The position numbers and the translations under genes are program-made. Shown here piece by piece: positions 19,276 to 31,523 of a DNA stretch of 64,000 nucleotides (the first letter of the stretch is position 1; every line of letters starts with the position of its first letter). The notes below the pieces were generated by a model, which was given only the letters and a program-made list of their open reading frames with translations, was not told the origin of the DNA and made no database searches. The DNA lies in the NCBI RefSeq assembly GCF_036669915.1, contig NC_089312.1, forward strand, positions 36,032,412-36,096,411, in the 5' to 3' direction. This DNA comes from Pocillopora verrucosa. Lineage: Eukaryota; Cnidaria; Anthozoa; Scleractinia; Pocilloporidae.

Positions 19276-21818
19276 ATGGCTGTGACCATTACCCACTTAA
19301 CTTTAACTGACGACCACACTTCAAGAACTGCTGCTGAAGTGATGGCTTGCTTGCAGCTTGATCAAGGTTCACCGGAAGAAAAGCAGAAATGCGACAGGCT
19401 ATTGAGAGACCTTGATTTTCCAAGTGAACATCAAAATGAAGAGGAGTACAGTCAGTTTGTTTTTAATGGCCAGTGTTTGATACTGGGTGACTCCAGGGTT
19501 GGGAAAACGAGCCTAGTGAACGCTCTTATTAAAAAGCCGTTCGACAGTGAAGAGCCAAGCACATTGGGAGTCCGCACAAACTCGGTAGACCAGGAGTGGC
19601 AAAATGCGAACCTTGCGTTCGGAAGTTTTGCTCGATTTGGAAAGTCCGTTCGTTCCCTAAGAGCCTTTATTTCATCGGGAGAATACTTAGCTTTTGAAGA
19701 TGGAACATCAACACTGTCTTTGTGTATGATTTGGTCACTGTATTTATTCTCTTTGATGCTATTATGGAAGTTTCCGTATCCAATAACTCATTTGATAGTG
19801 TTACATATTGCATTTTTCTTAGTTCACTTTACGTTTCCATGTCCTCTTCACTTCACTTTGGGCCTCATGGTTGCTCATTTGGTGAACGGTTTTTTCAAAG
19901 GGATCCACTGTTGCTGTGTAGAGTTACCGTGTATTGGACGTAAACATTTAGATTTGATTCTTGACAAATTTATAGTATATACTATACGCCTTTTCTACCT
20001 TAGTCCTCTCACTGGAAAATTTATTGCCTCCTTCCTTGGACCCCTAAGGGAGAAATGGGTCCGTTCGCGTTTACTTAGTTATCGAAGTGATATTAAAATT
20101 TCCCTTCCGGGGCAAGTAAAAATCTACAATCACAGAGGGTTTTCTTTTGGTTTGGGGGTTTATTTTATGATATAGGATCTTTCATGAACGGCTTTGGGTT
20201 AGGTTTCTGTGCTGAATTGGTGATCAACATGTCAATTGTCAGTTACTGTGAAATTCTTCATTATACCTTTATGCTGGGGTTTGGTTTATCACTTCTTTGG
20301 TTCATACGTTCAATGTGCAAGGGAAGACGTTTCATGGAGGGAATTGTAAGCCCAATTATATTTATTTTTGTAATTGAGTGTGCGCCCTACAGATCAAGAT
20401 CATCTTATTCTACGCTGTCTTATGTAGCACTGTTTGCAGGATGTGCCTGTTGTGCAATAATCTTCAATGAAAAGTATGTATCAAACCTTGTTGCATGTAC
20501 TTACAAGCTTATCTTTGTACAAAAGGTAGCACTAGATTACCAAGGGTTAAGAAAGGCTCTCAATGTCAAATTCTCAAGTCTCACATTGGGCATTCTAGAC
20601 TTTGGAGGTGATAAAGAAAACTTAGCATACCATCATCTCTTCTACAGAAATCAAGCAATATATGTTATTGTATTCAACCTTGCACATTTTGCTGCCAGCA
20701 ACTTCCAATATGTAGAAGCGAAAATCCAAAGAATTTGTTTCTGGTTGGAATCCATCTACAGCAAAGTAGGGCCAAAGGCACCAATCTTTCTTGTTGGTAC
20801 ACACAGAGGAAACATGAGTAGAGTCAGCCTTGGTTATTTGAATAAACATCTGCAACAGAGCTTTTGGCAAACCTTTTCTAATGATCTGACAATGAACGAA
20901 GAAGATAAGTTGATGTATTTTCCTGTGGAATCCAAGGATGGAATTCATGATAGAGGAATTAAAAATCTTAAAAGGACAATGACCCTCATAGTTGAGGAAA
21001 ACAAGACAACTTTGGGACGAACAATTCCATTTTCATGGATTAAAATTCAAGATGCAATCATTAATTTGTGGGAGAATGGTAGTGCAAAGTTCTGTGTATC
21101 CCTGGAACATTTTCCAACTTCATTTAGAGACTTTATTTGCAGCAACTGGTCTAAGGAAACTTTGAAGTATTTTCATGAAAAAGGCCTTGTAATTTACATA
21201 GACAAAGGTGAGAATTCAGTCATCTCTGAGTGGGTTCTTTTGAAGCCATCACTTCTAGTTGACATCACAATTCAACTGATCACTCCAAAAACAGATGATG
21301 AATTATTTTCACAACATGGATTCAGGAAAGAGTGGACATTACTACACAACAAGGGAATGCTTACAAATTCCCTTTTGAGGCACATTCTTACTACAATACA
21401 TGAGAATGAAGAAGCTATGACTGGCTTTCTTGAGGAATATGGCATTATTTGTCCCTTATTTTACAAGGTTAACAATGACATGACAAAGGCAATAGTAACA
21501 CATTTTGTTCCTGCACTGCTTCCAGTTTCAGTGAATGGGAATGCATCGGTTTGGAATGATCATCCCACAGACAAGCGGCTCTATGTGTTCTTTGAAAGGT
21601 TCCTGCCAGAACCTCTTTTCCATCGTCTCCTATCACGTGCTCACCAACTTAGTCAAAAAAACTTCCCTAAGGGCCAGCCTCTCATAAGCAGACATGTTGG
21701 CAGGTTTTGGCTAACATCTACTCAGCCCTATAGGCTGCTGCATCTTAAGGAAGAGAATATAATTGAAGTGACATTTAGCCACAGGTTTGTGCAATTAAAG
21801 GATATCAGTCATGAATAG
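19276..21818 (+). CDS. Roc-COR GTPase with a multi-pass membrane insertion in the Roc domain (one frame break)
   Basis: Two abutting ORFs make one protein. ORF 19276-20175 (299 codons) carries the P-loop GDSRVGKTS (residues 71-79) and a switch-I-like STLGVRTNS, then runs into hydrophobic segments (about residues 148-165, 168-190, 193-208, 232-255). ORF 20184-21818 continues with more hydrophobic segments (about 1-42, 54-66, 79-95, 99-113). It then returns to the Roc fold with G3 ILDFGGDKE and G4 FLVGTHRGN, followed by a COR domain from about IPFSWIKIQDAIINL to the end (ALLPVSVNG, LYVFFERFLPEPLFHRLL). Roc-COR proteins are dimerising GTPase switches; here the G domain would be tethered to a membrane. 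G4 lacks the usual Asp (THRG). The join needs a frame change in the doubly open stretch around 20140-20175 (run TTTGGGGGTTTATTTTATGA); it may be a real mutation, an assembly indel or a tiny intron. There is no kinase or LRR. Confidence 0.75.
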
Positions 21819-24800
21819 GAATTAAAGCTCAACTGTCTCCAGTGTATGATATATGATATGGTGATAATCCTTTCATAATCAACTTTTTCCTCCCAAGACA
21901 TATGGCAAACCTGGAACTGTGGTTGGGATTTCCCAAGCCAGGTGATTTGTGTAAAGCCAAATTATGCTGCAGTGACAATGCATATTTTCAAAACAACAAT
22001 TTTTTTTTTATTTGGGTCAGATTCAGTCTTAAATCTCCTTTGTTGAAAGTAAGTACATGAACAAAAACAAAAAGAAACAAAATTCAGTTATCAACATCTG
22101 ATGATAAAAATGCAACTATACTCTAGAATAAACGACTCACATGAGATAAGCTATATGTTTTAAATGGGTAACATAAATCAATTCACTCAATTATTGCAAA
22201 GTACATTCTATGAGAGGTTTTTGTTTTGGTATTACAATTGTTGCAAGATAAAAACAGAATGAATTCAGTTTTTATGGAAAAACTTCTAATTGAACCATTT
22301 ATATCAACAGATGTGAAGCAGCTAATGAGCATCCTTCAAATGTGTTAAGTCAAGTGTTTGGCATGGTCAAATGGCTCTGTTGGGGGCACTTTCCACATGT
22401 CAAGTTTCACTGTGGCCCAGCCTGCCCCTCAGAGAGGTGTCCTGGGTATCAAAGAGACAACATATCACATCCAGGTGTTCAAAAGTCAATCTCTAGGCGA
22501 CATGTTATACATGTGTTACCAAAGAAAAACTCTTCATTTTTGTGTGCCAACCAAAATTTTGAAAATGATCTGAAGGAGTGGCAAGTGAAAGGTTGACTAA
22601 CAGATGTGCAACTTGTACATGTATACAGTGCTTGTTACCTCTTTGTGAATGAGATTATAGTTTTCCACATGGTGGCAGAGCTGACAACACTTGGAATGAG
22701 GAGTTATGTTTAGAACTTTTCAGGTATCCGTATTCAAACATTTGAATTTGTCACTTTTTTTTAAAATTGTTTACTGCAGTTTTACCACATATTTAATTTC
22801 ACTTTGCTTTGAAAGTGGCTACAGCTGAATTTATTGGCTGCATGTTCATCAAAATAATAGCTAAACTTACCTTATTTGTTTGCCACCAAGATGAACTTGC
22901 ATGTTTCATCTACAATAAGAAGGGTTTCACCTTTTCAAAATTTATGAACATAGTCTACATAGAGATTGGAGAATTAGAGAACACTGAAAATTATTAGATT
23001 GTTAGAAGCACTTCAAAGTATATTCGTATGACTTTTTACATGGAAACAAGACTAGGTGTACATTCAGTTACAGAATCTTCACCAGCCTATATTATTCTTA
23101 ATTCAAACTTTATCTTCCTTGTTTTTGAGCATGGCAATATGTTTGAAAATTGAACTACAAACAAAACAAGTTTCACCAAAACATAAATATGTCTGTATTT
23201 ATGGCAAAGCTGGTAGATACTTTTGTCCTTTTATAATTCAACCTATGTCTACTTACAGTATATTAAATAAATGGGATAAGTTTCTAAAGAAACTATGGTG
23301 CTGTGTCAGTTGGGGAGTATAACTAGCCAATGTTGTTATATCAACTGGGTTGGTTTGAGAAATAAATTCTTGCTCTAGAGTTTTGCAGCTTTCTAAACTG
23401 CCTAGATGTAGGTAAAAGGCTGCAGACTACCATATACTGCTCAGAATGGTTAATAATAATATTAATGATAATAATGATAATAATAATACAAGATTTTATA
23501 TAGTGCCAATTCTGTGAGCTCAATGGGTTGGGGAGATTAAAGTTTCTAGCGATTGGTTTGGATACATCCTTGTCATTCCTTTCTACATTATGAAGGCGCT
23601 TGTGGAATCAGTCACTAAGTCATCTTCCTGTTTCACCAAGGTATATCTTTTTACAATAGGTAAAAGTTACACAGTAGATGGCATTGCTGTAGGTAAAAAT
23701 ATCAGGACCTAAAGCAAACCATTAAGATTACTGACCACTTTGTAGGCACCTTGATTTTCTGCACATAGACACACACACAACCCACATTAAGCTAATTAAC
23801 CCTCATGAACAGCCAACAATCGAAATTTCAGCTTGGAATCTCCTAGGCCAATTTACATTATCAACCCAGTTGATAAAACAAAATTATTTATGTCTGCTTG
23901 ACCCGTTCTTGTAGATAGGAACACTTACATACAAGAAAATGCATAAGGTACATAAATCCCTAGAATGAGTTTCTGTAATGTTGATCCTCCTCAACTTTAA
24001 AACCTTTCTTTTAACTCATGAAATTGAAATAATAAGTACTTTGTCATGAGCCAGGGTAAAAATACCATTGGTGTAAAACAATTATGCCATATTTTCTATA
24101 TGGCAGCCAAAGTTAGAGTACTGTAGTCTGCACTCTTGCTAGCTGACAAGACAGTGATGATAGCTCTATCTTCAACTAATACCTGGGTGGCAGGGAGGAG
24201 GCAGGGGTTTGAATCCCAGCAGCACATAAAATTTTTTAAGTGCTTCTCACCTGCCTCAACCAATAATGATTGACATAGTAACAGTAACAGTATTGATCAA
24301 TTTAGCTATACAATTCAAGAACGAGATCTCCTTGTTCCTGGATGATGAGACACTGGAAAAGCTGGCTACCTATGCTTTCATTTCCTCTGCTGATGTTCTA
24401 GGAAAAGGTGAGGTTACTTTGCTAGTATTGCAGGCAACCGAATCATAGATAACTTCAACACAAGTAAAAGAACTTTGATCTCGTGTGAAGAATGAAACCT
24501 TTGGAGGAATGACATGACTTCATCGTGGAATGATGTAACAATATGTAGGAACTATGTGACCGACAATTGGGATGGACGGATCAAGACGACTGTAGTGAGC
24601 ACAGAATGTAAAGCTCAGATATCCTTCCGATTGGTGGCATGAAGGATAGGTGTAATTTTGGCTGGTGAATTCTCAGAATTTTCCTCTTGAAAATTGTGGC
24701 CACCATCTTTTATTTTAAATAGATGCATAGCTGCGTAAACTCGGGCTTTCAATATTGCACATCTGGAGTTATCTTAAGGGGACTGCCATATTGCCATTGT

Positions 24801-25722
24801 TCCTGTCGTCACGCAATTTCGCCATTGCCAGTCATGAATAAGTCTACTTGTGTTTATTTTTGTCTGCTGGAGTGTAATGAATGTTCTTATGGTACTAGAC
24901 AACAATCAAAATAATATATTACCATATAGGAGTAGGTTCCCACGGATGCCAAAGGTTGAAATTCAAGGGCTTTTCAATGACTTTGAAGGCTAAGTTGTAG
25001 AAAATTGAAGGACCACTTTTGGAAAGGTTTGCATAAACAACTTCAAAATTATTTAACATTGTTTCTCAGCTTTTCCATGAAAGTACTGTAATTTTCAACT
25101 TGAATACTGCTAAAGAAAAAGCATTGCAAAAATCAAGCCCTAGTCCTCAAATTCAAGTACTTTCAAGGCCTTGAATTTTTATTTTTAAATTCAAGTATCT
25201 TCAAGGACTTTCAAGGCTTTTACAAACTCTGAGTAAATAATGTATTTGCCTTTAACTGCAAGGAGAAGGGAATTTTTTATCTATTAATGGTACCGAGTCA
25301 TAGTTTGTTGCCAAATGTTCACCCAAGGAGAGTTGTCAGAAGTCATTAGATTGAAGTAATATTACTGTTCAATAGTTCATATTGTTTTTAATAGAAAAAT
25401 CTCTGAAACCACCACAACATTATATAGCTAGAGTGAGTGCTCTTGGTAGAGCATCGATTTTGGGAATTACCTATAACAAAACTATAATAAAATGATGGAG
25501 ATGTTTCAATATTTGGTATCAATACTGAGTTCTTTTCCTGTGTATTGATCGGAAACAATGTCAAATAGCTCTAACTGAGGAATTTTGCACAAGTTCTCTT
25601 CAGTTTCTTGGATGATCTGTTCTTGTTAATATTTTGAATAACATTTTACAGTGACAGAATCTAACTCATGTAAAACAAAAGTTGACATATATATACATTA
25701 TGATAGTCGCCAAAGGAAATGT
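21819..25722. other. Gene-poor intergenic DNA
   Basis: There is no convincing gene. It contains a PLE-type tail fragment near 23846-23890 (CCAATTTACATTATCAA). A tRNA-like stretch with a B-box-like GGGGTTTGAATCCC lies at about 24205-24220. AT-rich simple sequence (AATAATAATGATAATAATAA) lies near 23453-23490 beside a LINE-3'-end-like TTTTATATAGTGCCAATTCT. A short open stretch at 24320-24405 (SLFLDDETLEKLATYAF) ends before GTGAGG, but I cannot place it in a gene. Confidence 0.45.
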
Positions 25723-26660
25723 TCATGTTGGCGGTGATTTTGTCTCTTCATTTGATCTTCTTCTTTTGTAGGATAACTGATAGTACTGTGGAATTTTCCT
25801 CATATTCCACCATAAAGTTAACTGAGACCAACTTGAATACAACTGATTTCCAATATTCATTATTGACACAAGATCATTAGCAGAATTGACTCCTTGTTTG
25901 TTATTGTAAATCAAAGAGCATAAACTCATTGCAACACATTGTTGTCCTGAATTTTGTCCAAATACCAACTTGGCTAATGTTTTGCTAGGTCGATGTACAT
26001 TGGAGTAGGACCAAGGTTTTTCTCTATATCTGAACTCAGTTGAAATTTACAATAGTTTGTATACGTGTGTCTGACTCTTGTAAGACAAATAGGTCTATTA
26101 CAAGAAAACATTGATAAATACCGACTTGCTCTATACTTCAATTTAGTTATCCTTTGATATACCCTCACAGAACAATTCAACAAATACTTCTTCTCATGTT
26201 GTGTAACTTTATTTAATCTTACCCTCTTCGTATTAAACTTACAAACACTCTTTGTAACTTTTCTAACCTTCACATGACGACGTAGCCAAGAGGACTTCGG
26301 TATGCTTGGACGAATACGCTCATAAACAAATTCCTTCAGTTTTCTGCCCTTTCTTCTGAGACGTTTCATAGCTTCTGGTATTCTACTGGGATCTCGATCA
26401 CGTCTAAATACACGGTTCTGTTGACATGTAAACATAATATGAGATAGCTCGTTTGATATGGCAGGTTTTGCTTGATATTTCTCTATATAAGGTTCACTCG
26501 TAAAGGATCGCTCGTAAATTGATCTCTCGTAAAGTTCGCGGACCGATCCGTTCCCAAAACGCTCCACAAGTTTTAGTGTGGGTGTACCCCGAACGGTCTG
26601 TGACTTTGTACGTATATTGAGCGTAATAGCCATCAAATTTCTTTCGCGTACATCAGGCAA
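25723..26660 (-). pseudogene. Degenerate transposon ORF: 2A-like peptide followed by C76-type protease
   Basis: A 228-codon basic ORF (26660-25974) ends in SSDIEKNLGPTPMYID, a 2A-like self-separation motif (consensus D-I/V-E-x-N-P-G-P) in which the first Pro is Leu. After a stop/frameshift the next ORF (25968-25723) starts VFGQNSGQQCVAMSLCSLIY and continues to LVSIMNIGNQLYSS. The Gly-x-x-Cys segment resembles the catalytic Cys region of herpes-M48/C76-type deubiquitinase-like proteases, which accompany helicase-bearing (Helitron-type) transposons in cnidarians; that assignment is from memory of the pattern. The frame break, the NLGP change and the missing downstream domains indicate a decayed copy. 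Confidence 0.5.
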
Positions 26661-26667
26661 GGAAATT

Positions 26668-28236
26668 GGGGAGTTACTACATCACGGGCGACGAGCTGGG
26701 GATGAAGAAATGACCGAAATACGAGAGGTCAGCGGGGAAACAAATTTAATAATTCATATAGAGACATATCAGTTGTAGTTGCAGAAAACAATAGTGTTGT
26801 AAAGTCGAAATGTTAACAGTATACTTCGCTAAATAAAATGTGAAGCAATTTTTCAAAAGTGTTGATGGCACATATATCTTTTACCGCTGTATTAAACAAT
26901 GGAGGTATCGGGAAAGGCATCAAGAAGAATTATATTTACGTTTTGTAACTTACAAAAAAAAAATCGTATTGTAAAGCCAAAATGTTACCAGGTTATACTT
27001 CGCTAATTCAAAAGTTAAACAATTTTCCAAACGCTTTGACTGGAACAATATTTTTACTGTTATATTAACCAATGGAGACATCGGGAAAGGCATCGGTGAC
27101 ACCGGGAAAGGCATCAAGAAGTCGGTTTGCTTTTCACTTGAATTTTTCAATCTCGACTTTCGATTCCGGAAAAATGAAAAGCTGAGCAACTCTAAAAAAG
27201 AGTCATTAATAAGTTTGTTTCCACAGCCTTTAGATAAGACATTTTAAATTTCCATCTGCTGTAGTTCTTTTAGTGTTTATTATATGTATTCAATCGCCTC
27301 ATTTCACGTGAAAAAGGCATGTAAGAAAACACTGAGCTTCGAGAAACAGCCAAGTTAAGGCTAACGTGTTTACCATGCTTAAATATAATCAGGGCCACTT
27401 GTTTAGGAGACCTTTTTTCAGAAGATCCAGGCGTTCAAATAATTCTGTTTTCCGTTCGAAGTGTTTTTTTCCTATTTTATTTAACAAATGAACTCGGGAT
27501 GAAAACTTAATTTTCGAAGCGAACGGCAGGTGAAATGTTGTGTTGGTGTCTCTGTCCCCCCCACGTCTCTGCGAAAGGCACATCCAGACAAGCTGCATGG
27601 AAAAACTGACCACAGCTATCATACCAAATTTTAAAAAAAATTCTTTTAAACGAACGGACGGAACTACGAACGGTAGCTGTAAAATTTCTTTATTCCCTGA
27701 CGCGTTTCGTTTAACTGTCGTAAACTTCTTCGGGGAGTTTTACAATTTAACACTAAACACCTGTATTTATAGGCCATAGTTAGTGGCTATACGGGAGCCA
27801 ATAACCATAAAGGCTTGGCCGAACCTACAAATAGGAAAAGGTGAAGCTGCGGAAAATTTGAAAATGTTTTGGCGCAAGGTGGGAGAATTCATTTGGGGAC
27901 CACGGTTTTTTTTTCTTTTTTCGTCACGCAGCAAGTTACAAAACGTAAATATAATTCTTCTTGGTGCCTTTCCGGATGCCACCGATGCCTTTTCCGATGC
28001 CTCTATTGTTTATTACAGCAGTAAAAGATATATGTGCCATCAACACTTTTGAAAAAATTGCTTAACACTTTATTTAGCGAAGTATACTGTTGATATTTCG
28101 GCTTTACAACACTATTGTTTTCCGCAACTATAACTGATATGTCTCTATATGAGGTATTAAATTTGTTTCCCCGCTGACCACTCGTACTTCGGTCTTTTCT
28201 TCATCCCCCACTCGTCGCCCGTGATGTAGTAACTCC
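26668..28236. mobile_element. Fold-back element with about 290-300-bp inverted arms
   Basis: The arm 26668-26953 (GGGAGTTACTACATCACGGG ... TATTTACGTTTTGTAACTT) is repeated in inverse orientation at 27931-28236 with roughly 90% identity by eye. The spacer of about 980 bp contains no recognisable gene and includes a third partial copy of the inner arm (around 27000-27115, GGCATCAAGAAG with CCGGGAAAGGCATC). This is probably a non-autonomous DNA transposon or the rearranged end of the element whose protease remnant abuts it at 26660. Confidence 0.65.
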
Positions 28237-28480
28237 CAAGGAATTGCCCACGAAGGCAGCCATTGCTCTGAACCATGCGAATTTACTTCTCGGGCGTTTC
28301 TTTCGGAAAGCCTGAGTAATTATAGCAGAAGGCCTAGAAGAGAAAGGAATTGGGGCGGTCGTCGGTCAAGGATAAGGAAATTACACCTTTCCCCGCCCCC
28401 TACCCATACCGTCCAGCCGGTTATAGCGTTGGCTTGCACTAATGGGGTAGTAATGAGACGTCTGCACAGCAGACTTTCCC

Positions 28481-28990
28481 ATTGGTGGCTTATTGTTTTA
28501 TCGTTCAAACTCTGACCCAGGACATCGGGGTAAATGTATTCCAAAATGGCGGACGACAAGGAGGGACAAGTTGCTTCCTTGTTAATTCATTACGATAAAA
28601 CGTAGGAATCGGAATTTTACAAACAGTACACTATTCATCCAGTGAAAATGTTACCAATACTTCAAACTTGCGTTGGGAATAATAGCGTCAATGGCTTTAT
28701 AAGCTTTTGGATATCATTAGCAAGATGAAATTGGCTAGACAAAGGATAAGGCGAGAAGTCATTTTGGAGTAACTCGTTGACCTATCGAAATTTGGAGGGA
28801 CTTTCCCTTGTGTCATTATAGAAGACTAGGGTGCATCACGGGAAAAGTTTTCCAGCCCAAGGAAAACGCGAACTAAAGCATCGTTTTACTCTAACTCACG
28901 TCAGAACAGCTCCTCGTACGAAAGAAATGAAGACCTTTCCTGACGAACACCTGCGAAACTGAAAGATGCAAATGCCAGAAAGTTGCAAAG
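28481..28990 (+). promoter_or_regulatory. Candidate 5' region of gene B
   Basis: An inverted CCAAT box (ATTGG, 28481-28485), CCAGGACATCGGGGT and an ATGGCGGAC start at 28546 mirror the gene A promoter, so the duplication appears to have included it. The ATG at 28546 has no donor in the phase required by exon 2. A better first exon is 28966-28990 (ATGCAAATGCCAGAAAGTTG then CAAAG|GTACGT), which ends in phase 1 and would give MQMPESCK. Confidence 0.4.
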
Positions 28991-29082
28991 GTACGTGACA
29001 GATTTCGGATTTCGATGGGATGATGTAGTTGGTTACTTGCAAAAATCGCCTGTGGAGCCTTGTTTTCGCTTTCTTCTGTTCG

Positions 29083-29127
29083 AATTTTGCGATGATTTTT
29101 GCGATGATTTTTGCGATGATTTTTGCG
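29083..29127. repeat. 12-bp tandem repeat
   Basis: TTTTTGCGATGA repeated about 3.5 times. Confidence 0.8.
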
Positions 29128-31523
29128 TTGAAACTTTTTTAAAATTATAAATATCATATAGTGTCGCTGTTTGGTGCAGGATTGGACGTCAAAAACCGAT
29201 AATTATAGTAACAACATTCCAACTGGAGGGATTACGTTCATGTAAAACCAACCTCGTTTAATACGCGCCCAGGCTGTGTGCGCACTCCCATTACATTGCA
29301 TTGTGGTAGCTTCATTTTCAATAGGGACCTTAAGCAAACCAGGACGACGACGGTAACAAGGACATGGAATAACAAAAGATCTAATAGGCAGAGCAATAAC
29401 TCAGCACGTTCGTTTTAAAACTTTGTACATTTCTTAGCCGTCCTAAGCAAAACAAGAACATGAAATCAACACAATTTGCGTCGTCTGCGAACCGAAACCG
29501 CGACGGCAAATTATTTTAATGTCCATTTGGAACTCAACGCTTCTTTTATGCGTTATGCTGAAGTTGAGGTGTGGCGCCGTATGAGACGGTTAACACATAC
29601 CGCCACTTTGGAATTCTAACTAACGGTAGAAATTTATTTTTAATCGAAGTCTTCCTTGGCGTTTCCGCCCTGACTGCTTAAGGTCCCTAATATGGCGGTG
29701 AAAGCAGCAGAAATCGGCAAACTTTGACTGAACATTCCGTAAAAGTTAGGCCGTTCCTTTTTCCTTTCACCGTAGGTAAATGTATTTTTTGTACGTATTT
29801 GTCGCGTATTCTATAGTTCTCAAGGACAAACGCAATCACTTTTTTTTTTTGTATGTAATTTGAGACCAGTTTTCGCGAAGGTCAAATTTGATGTACGTCT
29901 CAGTTTGGAGCCTTTCAGAGATTTGGATGGCTGCTTTGATCCTTCTTCAACAGCTCTGACCAAACGCTCTCAAATGCTTTCCAACGATACATGTGTTTCT
30001 TGCATTTTAAGTGCTAGTGTTTGAGACCGATTATGGCTGAGAAAAGGGCTATTGTTGTGTTACACAGCATTGTAAATCTACTTTCCTAAGCAAAGGCAAA
30101 TTAACTGATCCGAGTGTTGTATGGTAAATCTACTCTCTTGATCAATGAATGAAGGACAATTGAATTATGGCAATGAAAGGAGTCACTTGACCAATGAATA
30201 AATCTACAATGCACATGGTGACACACTTGGTAAGCCAGAAAGCAAAGGGCAGTTGATTGTTAAAAGGTGTTGATAGGCTTGTGCAACTCCTGCCATTCAC
30301 TTGCACTTTTAAATCTTCTGACCTGAAAGCTAAGCTGTTATTAGGATATCTTGTAATGACTTTCATTAGCAATGTGATAATAATGGTTAGTTTTAAGATC
30401 CCCATCTGTATGTTCTTGAGGTTTGGCAAAGCTGGATGAGATTGTGGTACAAAAAGTAATATTTTCATGTGCATGAGCTGTTTTTATTGTTTTCAAGCAT
30501 ACTATCTCTCCTGCAGAAAATAACTCCAGAGATACGTTTCTCAAAGCCTTATTCTAGGTATTCTCTATTCTTTAAGCATTGAAATTCTGTACATTTTTTA
30601 TTAAACATTGAGCATGACAAATTGGAAGGGTAAGGCTTCTCCTTTCATGAATCCCATATATATGCCTTTAAGTGTATAAAATGAAAAATAGTTCTTGTAT
30701 TAGAAGGTTGCTGTCACTCTGTAATGCGTTTGCATGTCAAGGGTCAATTCTCTGTTAAATAACTCGCAAATTTGATATTATTTACACGGCCATCAGCTGT
30801 GAGTGTAACTGCTGCCAAATGAATAGATTCTTGGGCAAGGCTGCAGTTTCAATTCTTTCTGAATCTCTTCAGTTGCCTCCTAACTACAAATTTGTCACAG
30901 ACAAATCACTGGAGTCACACAGGACCACAAACACTTTCGAAAGAACGGCAACAGGCAGTGAATCCCCATTACATTCCAGGTTTATTCACACTCTCTTGCT
31001 GCCACCAGAGATGTTCACTTGACCATGACAGGATGCCAATGACTCGCTTTTTATTTTAAGGCCATGATACAATGCAATCAGAGTGCGCACACCACCTGAT
31101 ATGTGCCTAATTTATAGCCAAGTTGTCTGGAGAAGTGTAATATCCAGTCATGACTTACGCTCACTGAAAGTTCATGGAACATTTAGAAAAATGTTTGTTT
31201 TACTGAAGGTGACAATTTGTGTGTTTGTTGAGTTAACTGATAGAAATTGACCGAAAAGATGGATGAACTTGGGGGTTCAAGTTTACCAAGTTCAAGGTAG
31301 CAGAGTTCATCTGTACCAAGGAACAACAAAATGATCCAAGTTTAAAAGTTTCCGAAGCCTTAAAATGCATTATGAATCTAGTATGAGATTATGTACATGT
31401 ACAACTACGAATAAGGTTGAAAATATACCAAATTGTTTGCTTAGAGGTAGAATGATAAGTGCATAGAATAGTCTTCCACTATTGAATGTTTTTATTGCAA
31501 TGTTGTTACTCTCTCACTTTCAG

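Noticed and set aside
29083..29127. CRISPR-like array
   Set aside because: It is a simple 12-bp tandem repeat without spacers, and the genome is eukaryotic.
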